A stretch of 64,000 bases of DNA from Lachnospiraceae bacterium (GTDB lineage Bacteria; Bacillota; Clostridia; Lachnospirales; Lachnospiraceae), in assembly GCA_030523275.1 (NCBI GenBank), contig JAUNIX010000009.1, forward strand, positions 28,344 through 92,343. Reading direction: 5' to 3'. Shown piece after piece: positions 54,753 through 63,883 of the stretch. The translations under genes and the position numbers were made by a program. Positions within the stretch are counted from its first letter, which is position 1. Every line of letters begins with the position of its first letter. The notes under the pieces are model-generated. The model made no database searches. It saw only the letters and a list, made by a program, of their open reading frames with translations, and had not been told where the DNA came from.

Positions 54753-55685
54753 TTAATCCTGGAAAAGTGGAGTAGAGTAGTATCTGTCTCCATTATCAGG
54801 AAGTAATGCTACAATTGTTTTTCCTTTGTTTTCTGGCCGTTTTGCCAACTGGATTGCTGCATATAAAGCTGCTCCAGAAGAAATTCCTACTAAAAATCCT
54901 TCTTTCTTTGCTAATAATTTTGATGTTTCGAAAGAATCATCATTTTCAATTGGAAGAATTTCATCATAAACTTTTGTATTTAATACATCTGGTACAAATC
55001 CTGCTCCAATCCCTTGAATCTTATGTGGACCACCTTTTCCTGTAGAAAGAACTGGAGATCCTGCTGGTTCTACTGCCACAACCTTCACATCTGGATTTTG
55101 TTCTTTTAAGTACTCACCAACACCAGTTAAAGTTCCACCAGTACCTACACCAGCTACAAAAATGTCGATGTTTCCGTCTGTATCTTTCCAAATTTCAGGA
55201 CCTGTTGTTGCCTTATGAATTGCTGGGTTTGCTGGGTTTACAAACTGTCCTGGAATAAAACTATCTTCAATTTCTGCTGCTAATTCATCTGCTTTGGCAA
55301 TTGCACCTTTCATACCTTTGGCACCTTCTGTTAAAACGATTTCAGCACCATAAGCTTTTAAGATGTTTCTTCTTTCTACACTCATCGTTTCTGGCATCGT
55401 TAAAATGATGCGATAACCTTTCGCTGCTGCGATAGCTGCTAAACCAATACCGGTATTACCAGAAGTAGGTTCAATGATTGTAGAACCTTCCTTTAATAAT
55501 CCTTTTTCTTCTGCATCATCGATCATTGCTTTTGCAATTCTATCTTTTACACTTCCGGCTGGATTGAAATATTCTAATTTAGCTAAAATAGTTGCTTCTA
55601 ATCCTAATTCCTTTTCTAAATTTCCTATTTCAACCAATGGTGTGTTACCAATCAACTCAAGTGTACCTTTATAAATATTTGCCAT
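54753..55685 (-). CDS. cysK: Cysteine synthase A (O-acetylserine sulfhydrylase)
   Basis: 310 residues; AGGAGG precedes the ATG. PLP-binding Lys in [14 protein letters not shown], the [11 protein letters not shown] loop, [17 protein letters not shown] for phosphate, [14 protein letters not shown], and [11 protein letters not shown]. It makes cysteine from O-acetylserine and sulfide, and in CymR systems also acts as corepressor. First gene of the cysK-metY-cymR operon. Confidence 0.96.
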   Translation of the reverse strand: MANIYKGTLELIGNTPLVEIGNLEKELGLEATILAKLEYFNPAGSVKDRIAKAMIDDAEEKGLLKEGSTIIEPTSGNTGIGLAAIAAAKGYRIILTMPETMSVERRNILKAYGAEIVLTEGAKGMKGAIAKADELAAEIEDSFIPGQFVNPANPAIHKATTGPEIWKDTDGNIDIFVAGVGTGGTLTGVGEYLKEQNPDVKVVAVEPAGSPVLSTGKGGPHKIQGIGAGFVPDVLNTKVYDEILPIENDDSFETSKLLAKKEGFLVGISSGAALYAAIQLAKRPENKGKTIVALLPDNGDRYYSTPLFQD

Positions 55686-55702
55686 TTCTATATCCTCCTA
55701 TT

Positions 55703-55771
55703 AACCCTATCAATTTACTATGCTTTTCGTTTTGTTAGTGTTAGTATATAACTACTTTTCCTACTTGTCAA
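55703..55771 (-). promoter_or_regulatory. cysK promoter with sulfur-regulon operator
   Basis: Minus strand: TTGACA (55766-55771), 17-bp spacer, TATACT (55743-55748). The operator AACCCTATCAATTTACTATG (55703-55722) lies about 20 bp downstream of the predicted start, close to the ribosome site, and shares CCTATC and flanking bases with the gshA and metB sites. The palindrome is weaker in its second half here. Confidence 0.7.
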
Positions 55772-55795
55772 GTATGTTTTTTATTTTTTTATAAA

Positions 55796-57256
55796 ACAAA
55801 GCAAAAATTTGTTTGTGTGAGTAGACCACGTCGATTCGGGAAATCTATGGCGGCAGAAATGCTTGCTGCATATTATCAAAGAGGATGCAACTCCAGCGAA
55901 TTATTTAAAAACCTAAAAATCGAAAAAAATTATCTTTTTGAAAAACATTTAAATCAATATAATGTAATTTTCCTTAATATGCAAGATTTTTTAAGCCGAA
56001 CAAATAACATAGAAAAAATGAAGTTACTTTTGGAAAAAAGTATCTTGAGAGATATATTAAGAGCCTACCCAAATATAGATTATCTTGACAAAACAGATTT
56101 AATTGGTGTTTTACTTGATGTCTATGAGGAAGAAAAAATTCCATTTATATTTATTATTGATGAATGGGATTGCATCTTTCGAGAAAATAAAAATGATACA
56201 AAATTTCAAAAACTATACCTAGATTTTTTAAGAAATTTATTAAAAGATAAAAAATATGTAGCTTTGGCTTATATGACCGGAATCCTTCCAGTTAAGAAAT
56301 ATGGTACTCACTCAGCTTTAAATATGTTTGATGAATTTTCTATGACAAATCCAAAACAATTGTCCGAATTTGTAGGATTTACGGAACCTGAAGTAAAAGA
56401 ACTGTGCAAAAAATATAATATGGATTTTGAGGAAACAAAACGTTGGTATGATGGTTATCACTTTGAAAATCTAAAACACATATACAGTCCTAGATCCGTG
56501 GTAAGTGCTATGCTCAGTAAAAGTTTTGATAGTTATTGGAATCAAACAGAGACTTTTGAAGCTCTTCGCGATTATATCATTTTAAATTATAACGGTCTAA
56601 AAGATATAGTAATTGAATTATTGTCAGGTAGCCACAAAAAAATCAATGTTAGTAAATTTACAAACGATATGACTACATTTGATACAGCCGATGATGTTTT
56701 AACATTGTTGATTCATCTGGGATACTTAGGATATGATTATACTACTCAGGAAGTATTTATTCCAAACCATGAAATAGCTTCCGAATTCTATAATGCCATC
56801 GAAAGCGCTGGATGGAAAAATGTAGTAAAAGCGATAAAACAATCGGATGGATTGCTAAAAGCAACATGGAACCAGGATGCCCATGCAGTCGCAAATGGAA
56901 TTGAAGAAGTCCATTTTGAAACATCAATATTGAAATATAATGATGAGAATTCTCTCACTTGTGTCATATCACTCGCATATTATAGTGCTAAAGCATACTA
57001 TACAGAAATCAGAGAATTACCAACGGGAAAAGGATATGCAGATATTGTGTACATTCCTCTCAAAAATCACCAAGAGAAACCTGCTATGATAGTAGAATTA
57101 AAATGGGATAAATCTGCCAAAGGAGCTATTTCCCAAATCAAAGATAAACTATATATACAAGCACTAGAAGAATATAAAGATAATCTTTTGTTGGTTGGAA
57201 TTAATTATGATCCGAAAAGTAAAATACATCAATGTATCATAGAAAAATTTCTCTAA
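55796..57256 (+). pseudogene. AAA-ATPase-like / PD-(D/E)XK nuclease protein, 5'-truncated
   Basis: The homology begins abruptly with TKQKFVCVSRPRRFGKSMAA, the P-loop of AAA-ATPase-like (PF09820-type) proteins, which normally follows about 30-50 residues including a YVDKT motif; those are missing here. Upstream the frame enters a T-rich stretch next to the cysK promoter with no ribosome site, and the first usable codon is a GTG at 55817. Walker B-like IPFIFIIDEWDCIF and the C-terminal nuclease-like part (GKGYADIVYIPLKN, IVELKWDKSAKG) are intact. Members are often multi-copy with mobile or defence-like behaviour; function unknown. Probably inactive. Confidence 0.7.
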
Positions 57257-57308
57257 CTACAGATTATAATTGATGCCATTTTACCTAGTCAAATATACAA
57301 ATTTAAAA

Positions 57309-57356
57309 GGGATGTTACAGAAACAAATTTATTATATATCATTTCTGTAACATCCC
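57309..57356. terminator. Bidirectional terminator between convergent genes
   Basis: GGGATGTTACAGAAA pairs perfectly with 57342-57356 around an 18-nt AT-rich loop, between the AAA-ATPase remnant and the aminotransferase gene. Confidence 0.85.
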
Positions 57357-57404
57357 TCTTGATATTTAATAAACATTATGTTCCGAAGCAATTACAAAAT
57401 CATC

Positions 57405-58571
57405 TTAACGTTTCATCTTTCTATGTATACTCTCCAAACGATTTAATGCCTCATAAAGAGTTTCATCTTGCTTTGCAAAATGGAATCGAATCAAATGATT
57501 CACATTCTCTCGGAAAAAACTGGATCCGGGTACCGCACCAACTCCCACTTTTTTCGCCAAATCTATACAAAACTGCTCATCATCCTGATATGCAAATTCA
57601 GAAATATCGACTAATACATAGTAGGCACCTTGTGGTTCTGTAAAAGTAAGACCAATATCTCTTAATCCATGTATAAATAAATTCTTCATATGTGTATAAT
57701 GAGCCTGCAATTCTTTATAATAGGAATCTTTCAATTCTAATCCAACGACAGCAGCCTCCATAAGTGGAGCTGCTGCTCCAACCGTCAAAAAATCATGGAC
57801 TTTTTTCACCCGTTCTATTATTTCCGGTGAAGCAATCACATATCCCAAACGCCATCCCGTAATCGAATAAGTCTTTGATAAAGAATTACATGTAATCGTC
57901 CTCTCTCTCATACCTGGAAGCGATGCCATATACACATGTTGATATGGCTCATATATGATATGCTCATAAACTTCATCTGTAATCACATAGAGGTCATATT
58001 TCTTAGCCAAATCCGCAATCAACAGCATCTCATCCCGTGTGAAAACTTTTCCACATGGATTGGAAGGATTACACAAAATCAAAGCCTTCACTCCATCCTG
58101 ACTCATCGCGGCTTCTAATACATCAACATCAAATGTAAAATCTGGCGGGTTTAATGGCACATAAATCGGCTGAGCCCCACTTAAAATGGCATCTGCACCA
58201 TAATTTTCATAAAATGGTGAAAATATCACAACTTTATCTCCTGGATTGCAAACAGACATCATCGATGCCATCATAGCCTCGGTACTTCCACATGTAATTA
58301 CGATTTCCTTTTCTGGATCTATGCTCATACCAGAAAAATGTTCCTGTTTTTTTGCCAATGCATCTCGAAAATTTTTTGCACCCCATGTAATTGCATACTG
58401 ATGTGGTCCTGTCGGTGCAATCTCTGCCAAACGATTCATAATCTCCTTTGGAGGATCAAAATCAGGAAATCCCTGTGATAAATTGATTGCTCCATATAAG
58501 TCAGAAATTCTTGTCATTCGCCGAATCACAGAATCGGTAAAAGTATCGGTTCTCTTACTTAATTCTTTCAT
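57405..58571 (-). CDS. PLP-dependent class I/II aminotransferase
   Basis: 388 residues from ATG 58571, with AGGG about 10 nt upstream; a longer start at 58595 overlaps the malY stop by ATGA, so coupling is possible. Fold-type I: INLSQGFPDFDPP, CGSTEAMMASMMSV, NPSNPCGKVFTRDEM, DEVYEHIIYEP and the PLP Lys in CNSLSKTYSITGWRLGY; RFHFAKQDET carries the substrate Arg. Likely acts on aspartate, methionine/2-oxo-4-methylthiobutanoate or aromatic amino acids; the sulfur operon favours methionine salvage or cysteine degradation. Last gene of the operon. Confidence 0.85.
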   Translation of the reverse strand: MKELSKRTDTFTDSVIRRMTRISDLYGAINLSQGFPDFDPPKEIMNRLAEIAPTGPHQYAITWGAKNFRDALAKKQEHFSGMSIDPEKEIVITCGSTEAMMASMMSVCNPGDKVVIFSPFYENYGADAILSGAQPIYVPLNPPDFTFDVDVLEAAMSQDGVKALILCNPSNPCGKVFTRDEMLLIADLAKKYDLYVITDEVYEHIIYEPYQHVYMASLPGMRERTITCNSLSKTYSITGWRLGYVIASPEIIERVKKVHDFLTVGAAAPLMEAAVVGLELKDSYYKELQAHYTHMKNLFIHGLRDIGLTFTEPQGAYYVLVDISEFAYQDDEQFCIDLAKKVGVGAVPGSSFFRENVNHLIRFHFAKQDETLYEALNRLESIHRKMKR

Positions 58572-58591
58572 AATTTTATCCCTACCTTTTA

Positions 58592-59785
58592 TCATTCTTC
58601 TTCATCAATTGCATCTCGTAATTGATTCAAAGCTTGTGTCAATGTCTTTCTCGTGCAAGCAACATTTATTCTCTGAAATCCTGTCCCATTATCGCCAAAC
58701 ATCGTTCCACTATCCAGCCAAAGACCTGCCTTATGAATCATTAGATGATCCAATTCCTGTTGTGTAAGTCCCAATTTCCTACAATTTAACCACACTAGAT
58801 AAGTCCCTTCCGGTTCAATCATTTCAATCTGTGGTAAATATTTTACCAAATATTCTCTTGTAAAATCAATATTTCCCTTAATATAAGCACGTACACCGTC
58901 CAACCACTCATCCCCATAACGATATGCCGCTTCACAGCCAACCAACCCAACCGCATTTAATTGATTATAACCAGCCGCATTAATATGAGCACGATACTTA
59001 CGACGAAGTTTTGTATTAGGAATAAAAATATTGGCAATTTGCAATCCAGCAATGTTAAATGTCTTACTCGGAGAAGTACAGGTAATACTAATTTCTTTAT
59101 ATTCTTCTTTCAAACTAGCAAATGGAGAATGGGTATGTCTATCCCAGACAAAATCTTCATGAATCTCATCGCTAACCACAATCACATGATGACGATAACA
59201 AATATCCCCCATTGTAATTAATTCTTCTTTTGTAAAAACACGGCCAGTTGGATTTTGCGGATTACACAAAAGAAATAATTTAATCCGATTCTGAATGATT
59301 TTTTTCTCAAAATCTTCGAAATTAATCCGATAAGTATTATCTTCTTCGTCAAAGATAAGTGGATTATCTACAACAATTCGGTCATTCTTTTCTATGACTT
59401 CCTGAAACGGATAATAGACAGGTTTTTGAATGAGAACTTTGTCGCCTTTTTCTGTAAATGTCTGCACTGCCATTGCTAACGCAAACACAACGCTTGGGGT
59501 CTTAATCAACCAATGCCTTTTCACATCCCAATTATGGTGTCGCTTCATATAGCCACTTAACGCTTCATAATATTCCTCTTGTACCTCACTATAACCATAA
59601 ATTCCATGATCTACCTGTTTGTGCAACGCATCTTGAATATAGGAAGAAATCCGAAAATCCATATCTGCCACCCACAACGGTAATACCTTTTCGGGCATTC
59701 CTTTCCTATTTGTAAAATCATATTTCAAACAATTTGTATGTCTGCGATCAATTTCCTTATCAAAATTAAGATTTCTTTCTCCCAT
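58592..59785 (-). CDS. MalY/PatB-family cystathionine beta-lyase
   Basis: 397 residues from the ATG at 59785 (MGERNLNFDKEID), which aligns with the family start; the frame is open further into the lysR gene. Motifs: PLWVADMDFRISSYIQDAL, CNPQNPTGRVFTKEELI, VSDEIHEDFVWDRHTHSPF and the PLP Lys in SPSKTFNIAGLQ. The family cleaves C-S bonds of cystathionine or cysteine, giving homocysteine or sulfide plus pyruvate and ammonia. It follows lysR and precedes an aminotransferase. Confidence 0.9.
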   Translation of the reverse strand: MGERNLNFDKEIDRRHTNCLKYDFTNRKGMPEKVLPLWVADMDFRISSYIQDALHKQVDHGIYGYSEVQEEYYEALSGYMKRHHNWDVKRHWLIKTPSVVFALAMAVQTFTEKGDKVLIQKPVYYPFQEVIEKNDRIVVDNPLIFDEEDNTYRINFEDFEKKIIQNRIKLFLLCNPQNPTGRVFTKEELITMGDICYRHHVIVVSDEIHEDFVWDRHTHSPFASLKEEYKEISITCTSPSKTFNIAGLQIANIFIPNTKLRRKYRAHINAAGYNQLNAVGLVGCEAAYRYGDEWLDGVRAYIKGNIDFTREYLVKYLPQIEMIEPEGTYLVWLNCRKLGLTQQELDHLMIHKAGLWLDSGTMFGDNGTGFQRINVACTRKTLTQALNQLRDAIDEEE

Positions 59786-59816
59786 TTTCTTTCTCACTCG
59801 CTTTCTATTCATTGAT

Positions 59817-60728
59817 TCATCCAAGTGCTTTATCTTTGAACTTGGCAATTTCTTCCAAATATTTTTGTCCCAACGAACTAACCGTAACACCTTTTCGTAC
59901 CAAATATCCAATCGTCATTTTTTCATCCGACTTTAACTTAACGGCACAATACTCAGACCCATTTAACTCCTCACAGATAATTCCCGAGCAAAGTGTATAG
60001 CCATTTAATCCAATCATCAAGTTGAGAAAGGTGGCACGATCATTCGCTTTGATCAAACGTTTATATTCATAAGTACTTAATACCTCTTCAGCAAAATAAA
60101 AGGAATTATTATCTCCCTGGTCAAAAGCCAGACACGGGTATTCCGCTAATTCCTCCAACTCAATCTCTTCCTTCCATGCAAGCGGATGTGATTTTGCCAT
60201 ATACACATAAATGCTACATTCCAAAATTTCATGAAATTCAAGGGAATTGTCTCGAAATAATTTGGTCAAAACCTTTCTGTTAAAATCATTCAAATATAAA
60301 ATCCCAATTTCACTCTTAAATCGTTCTACGTCTTCAATTACTTCATGCGTTTTTGTCTCATAAATCGCAAATTCATATTCGTCCATGCCAAACTGCTTGA
60401 CTAACTCGACAAACGCCTGTACTGCAAATGTGTAATGCTGCATGGATACACTAAATTTCTTTTTTACTTTTTCTTTTGCAATGTATCTGGATTCAACCAA
60501 ACGGTACTGATCTACTACCTGCCTTGCATAACCAATAAATTCTTCTCCATCTGGAGTTAAAGAAACACCTCTGTTTGACCGCCGAAATATCTCAATTCCC
60601 AATTCTTCTTCTAAACTTTTTATCGATGCCGACAAACTTGGCTGTGAAATATACAATTTTCTGGCTACCTTATTCATTGATTTTACATCGGCAATCGTAA
60701 TTGCATATTTTAGCTGCGCTAATGTCAT
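59817..60728 (-). CDS. LysR-family transcriptional regulator
   Basis: 303 residues from the ATG at 60728 (an in-frame GTG just before it is also possible). N-terminal helix-turn-helix: TLAQLKYAITIADVKSMNKV, LYISQPSLSASIKSLEEELG, IEIFRRSNRGVSLTPDGEEF. The C-terminal effector domain is complete. Embedded between metB-like and malY genes in one operon, so it probably controls sulfur amino-acid use (like CysB/YwfK types); the effector is unknown. Confidence 0.9.
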   Translation of the reverse strand: MTLAQLKYAITIADVKSMNKVARKLYISQPSLSASIKSLEEELGIEIFRRSNRGVSLTPDGEEFIGYARQVVDQYRLVESRYIAKEKVKKKFSVSMQHYTFAVQAFVELVKQFGMDEYEFAIYETKTHEVIEDVERFKSEIGILYLNDFNRKVLTKLFRDNSLEFHEILECSIYVYMAKSHPLAWKEEIELEELAEYPCLAFDQGDNNSFYFAEEVLSTYEYKRLIKANDRATFLNLMIGLNGYTLCSGIICEELNGSEYCAVKLKSDEKMTIGYLVRKGVTVSSLGQKYLEEIAKFKDKALG

Positions 60729-60744
60729 CACTCACCACCACTCT

Positions 60745-61938
60745 CTAAAGTAAACTTGTTTTTTCCAGAGCCTGCTTTAAATCACCGATAATATCTTCTA
60801 CATCCTCAATTCCAACAGAAAATCGGAAAAATCCATTTGAAAATTCATCAGGATAAAGATATTGTCTTTCGTCATTCTCCCCCAAAAATACGATCAAACT
60901 CTCATCATGTCCAAGAGAAACCGCAGATGTAATCACATTTAAATGACTCACAAACTGATTATGCGTATCATGATCTGCTTTTAATCCAAATGACAAAACT
61001 CCGCCGTATCCAGGCGACATTTGCTTTTTCGCCACTTCGTGCCCTTGATTACTTTCTAATCCCGGATAAGCAACAAAGCTGACACAATCAAGTTTCTCTA
61101 ACCATTTCGCTACTTTTAAAGCATTTTCATTATGCTGTTTCATACGAAGCGGTAATGTTACTGAACCACGCATGATCAACCATGCATTAAATGGACTAAT
61201 GGTCCCGCCTAGATTGACTTGTGACTGAGCACGAATCTGGTCTAAATATTTTTTCTTTCCAGTAATCGAACCACCCATCGCATCTCCATGTCCATTGATA
61301 TATTTCGTCAGACTTTCAATGGAAAAATCAGCTCCAAGATCCAGCGGTCTCTGATTGTATGGAGATGCAAAAGTATTGTCCACCGATAATAATGCACCAT
61401 TTTCATGTGCAACCTGTGCGATTGCCTGAATATCAGAAATAGATAACGTTGGATTTCCCGGTGTCTCAATATGAATCAATTTTGTATTCGGACGTATCGC
61501 TTTCTTTACATTTTCTACATTAGAAGTATCGACAATCGTCGTTTCAATACCAAATTTATGATTAAAAAGTTCATTCAACAATCGATAAACGGCGATATAA
61601 GTGACACTGGAAAAAATCACATGGTCACCTTGTTCCAATAACGCAAAAAACAGCCCCGATAACGCGGCAACCCCAGAAGCTAAGATTACACAGTCTTCAC
61701 CATTTTCAAGACTGGCAATTCGTTCCTGCAAATATTTTTGATTGGAACCCCCATTTCTCGTATATATATTTCCTTCCGCACTGCTCCAATTCAAATCCGT
61801 TGGATCGTATGGAAGTTCGTAACTATTTGCCATTGTAAGCGGCCGTTTGATTGCTCCGGTCTCACCATCAATATCATTCCCGGTATGTACCGCTCTAGTC
61901 GCAAATCCATATTCACTTCCAAAAGTATGTTTACTCAT
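60745..61938 (-). CDS. Trans-sulfuration PLP enzyme (cystathionine gamma-synthase/lyase type)
   Basis: 397 residues from ATG 61938, with GAGGG about 11 nt upstream. Cys/Met PLP family: GFATRAVHTGNDIDGETGAI, IYTRNGGSNQKYLQERIASL, VDNTFASPYNQRPLDLGADF, and the PLP Lys in IESLTKYINGHGDAMGGS. The FP-loop and substrate Arg (FRFSVGIED) are present. It could make cystathionine from homoserine ester or cleave it; a methionine gamma-lyase cannot be excluded. First gene of the metB-lysR-malY-aminotransferase operon, controlled by the promoter at 61981-62029. Confidence 0.85.
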   Translation of the reverse strand: MSKHTFGSEYGFATRAVHTGNDIDGETGAIKRPLTMANSYELPYDPTDLNWSSAEGNIYTRNGGSNQKYLQERIASLENGEDCVILASGVAALSGLFFALLEQGDHVIFSSVTYIAVYRLLNELFNHKFGIETTIVDTSNVENVKKAIRPNTKLIHIETPGNPTLSISDIQAIAQVAHENGALLSVDNTFASPYNQRPLDLGADFSIESLTKYINGHGDAMGGSITGKKKYLDQIRAQSQVNLGGTISPFNAWLIMRGSVTLPLRMKQHNENALKVAKWLEKLDCVSFVAYPGLESNQGHEVAKKQMSPGYGGVLSFGLKADHDTHNQFVSHLNVITSAVSLGHDESLIVFLGENDERQYLYPDEFSNGFFRFSVGIEDVEDIIGDLKQALEKTSLL

Positions 61939-61980
61939 GATATATTCACCCTCTCTTATATGCATATTTATCCACTATTT

Positions 61981-62029
61981 AACCTATCTAAATAATAGGA
62001 ATTATAGCATTAAGTGATATAGATGTCAA
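61981..62029 (-). promoter_or_regulatory. metB-operon promoter with sulfur-regulon operator
   Basis: Minus strand: TTGACA (62024-62029), 17-bp spacer, TATAAT (62001-62006), then the operator AACCTATCTAAATAATAGGA (61981-62000) over the start site. The core CCTATCTAAATAATAGG has perfect CCTAT/ATAGG arms. Placement relative to the -10 is the same as at gshA. Confidence 0.82.
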
Positions 62030-62047
62030 TGAAAAATCTCTACATCA

Positions 62048-62073
62048 AAAAAGCCGGTTTAAGCCGGCTTTTT
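62048..62073. terminator. Terminator after the DUF4097 gene
   Basis: AAAAAGCCGG pairs with CCGGCTTTTT around a 6-nt loop; it can serve the minus-strand DUF4097 gene 25 bp away. Confidence 0.88.
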
Positions 62074-62097
62074 CTACTTGTATGAGTATTTATCTTT

Positions 62098-62973
62098 CTA
62101 TTTTACTTTCAATTCAATATCTCCATCTGAAGTTGTAGCTTCTAACGTATATTTATTTTTTGATATTTCTCTGACAAATGTTATCTCTTCCTCATCTTCA
62201 TTTTGAGTCATCGTCCCTTTTACATGCTCTGCCTCAATGTCTCCATATTTTGAATATAAATCTAAATTCATGGTCTCCAACTGCTTTTGATCTATCTTGA
62301 ATGTCAGATCACCATATGGACTCTTGACTTTTGCCTGTTTGATTTTCGTGTCATCCATCAAAATATCACCATAATGAGATTGAACTTCCGCCTTTGATGC
62401 TAATACTTTTTGTATGATGACATCTCCATATTTTAGATTCAGATTCATGCTTTTTAAATTGGAATTTTGTGGAATATACAAATATATAGTGTTTTCTTCT
62501 TCCTCCACATCATCATAATGTGCATGATCCAAAATCTCATCTATGAGATCGCCAATTCCTATATAAACAATTCTTCTCGCTGTTTCTCTGCCTTCTTCTT
62601 TTATATATAATGTCTGATCATCCTCCATTGTTTTTGTTATCACATCTTTTTTACCATGATAAGAATATGAAAAATAAAAGTGTTGATCCTCGGATGGTAA
62701 AATTTTTAAATCAAACTCTTTTGCATCCACTTTAATATTTTTCACGTGATCAATTTTCTCATTTTTCGCCTGCACCTTATTCGTCTGATCTTCATAAACA
62801 ATTCCATCCGCTGTCTGTTTTTTCGTCAGATTTTTATCACTGGTAAGATAATCTAAATCAGCCACTTTTACATAGCTATCTCCACCGAAAAAATATCCTG
62901 CTAGAGCCATAATACATCCAAATAGAATCATGGATACTGCCATGATCATGATTGCTTTTGCCAAATTCTTCAT
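62098..62973 (-). CDS. DUF4097-type beta-repeat membrane-anchored protein
   Basis: 291 residues; its ATG overlaps the upstream stop (TAATG). One membrane helix (AIMIMAVSMILFGCIMALAG), then a beta-helix-like region of repeats with the pattern L-x-x-K-Y-G-D-I/V (NLNLKYGDVII, QSHYGDILMDD, KSPYGDLTF, YSKYGDIEAEH), typical of DUF4097 putative adhesins. With padR and DUF1700 it forms a common Firmicute stress cassette; the role is unknown, possibly envelope stress sensing. Confidence 0.85.
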   Translation of the reverse strand: MKNLAKAIMIMAVSMILFGCIMALAGYFFGGDSYVKVADLDYLTSDKNLTKKQTADGIVYEDQTNKVQAKNEKIDHVKNIKVDAKEFDLKILPSEDQHFYFSYSYHGKKDVITKTMEDDQTLYIKEEGRETARRIVYIGIGDLIDEILDHAHYDDVEEEENTIYLYIPQNSNLKSMNLNLKYGDVIIQKVLASKAEVQSHYGDILMDDTKIKQAKVKSPYGDLTFKIDQKQLETMNLDLYSKYGDIEAEHVKGTMTQNEDEEEITFVREISKNKYTLEATTSDGDIELKVK

Positions 62974-63566
62974 TATTCATTTCCCCCTTTTCGATGTATT
63001 GCCGTTCGCACGAAATGAAAAATTCCGATACCAATCCATTTACATAAATAATAGCTAAGAAAAAGCACCAATATTCCTGCACCAACGGCTGCAATTCCTA
63101 TCCCCGTTACAATTGCTCCCCCGGCAGCAGATGTTGCAAAGGCGATGATTCCTCGAATAAATGCTTTTATTCCCAGCGCCATAAAGCCAACACCAAAGAG
63201 TGCTGCACTAAATAACAGTAAAAATAAAACAATCAGCAAAACAAATAATAATACCACAAATACCAAAGCCATTGGTATTCCGATCGGTGCAGCAAAAATT
63301 GCTAAAATTACAATTAAAATAATCGTTTTGATCGATGTTTTTCTTTTATCTGTTTTTAAAGATTCTGTTTTTTCATCTAATAATTGATTCAACAGTTCAT
63401 TCGCTGCCTCTTTTGGCGTACCAAGTTCTTCTATTATGGCATCTTCTCCTTCCGGTCCAGCCTCAGCAAAATACTCCGTAAAATATTCCATTGCATTTTC
63501 GTAATCCTCTTGTGGCAAACGCTTCAAATATTTTCGAAGCTCATTTAAATATTCCTCTCTTTTCAT
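62973..63566 (-). CDS. DUF1700 (HAAS-domain) membrane protein
   Basis: 197 residues. The N-terminal HAAS signature KREEYLNELRKYLKRLPQED, YENAMEYFTEYFAEAGPEGE and IEELGTPKEAANEL is followed by three or four membrane helices. HAAS domains occur next to PadR regulators and are thought to bind them or other signalling partners. It overlaps padR by 4 bp (ATGA) and the DUF4097 gene by 1 bp. Confidence 0.9.
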   Translation of the reverse strand: MKREEYLNELRKYLKRLPQEDYENAMEYFTEYFAEAGPEGEDAIIEELGTPKEAANELLNQLLDEKTESLKTDKRKTSIKTIILIVILAIFAAPIGIPMALVFVVLLFVLLIVLFLLLFSAALFGVGFMALGIKAFIRGIIAFATSAAGGAIVTGIGIAAVGAGILVLFLSYYLCKWIGIGIFHFVRTAIHRKGGNE

Positions 63567-63883
63567 TGATTGATCCTCCCTTCAATAATATCGTCCAATG
63601 TATCCCGATATTCTTTCCACTCTTTTTTTAAATACAAAAGCTGTTCTCTTCCAGAATCTGTAATCGAATAATATTTTCGATTTCTACCATTAAACTGCTG
63701 ATTATACGTTGTCAGATATCCACTCTGCTCGAGTCTTCGAAGGATTGGATACAAGGTGGATTCTTTGATTTTCGCCACTAACTTCACAGACTGACTAATC
63801 TCATAGCCATAGGAGTCTTGCAAATTGACGACAGATAATATCAAACACTCGATCAATGCAGAGGAAACCGGATAATAATACAT
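63563..63883 (-). CDS. PadR-family transcriptional regulator
   Basis: 106 residues; AAAAGGAGGGAG precedes the ATG. Winged helix: LIECLILSVVNLQDSYGYEI, KESTLYPILRRLEQSGYLTT and RKYYSITDSGREQLLYLKKE, the short PadR-s2 type with a single C-terminal helix. It probably represses its own operon through AT-rich sites in 63900-63950. Confidence 0.9.
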   Translation of the reverse strand: MYYYPVSSALIECLILSVVNLQDSYGYEISQSVKLVAKIKESTLYPILRRLEQSGYLTTYNQQFNGRNRKYYSITDSGREQLLYLKKEWKEYRDTLDDIIEGRINQ

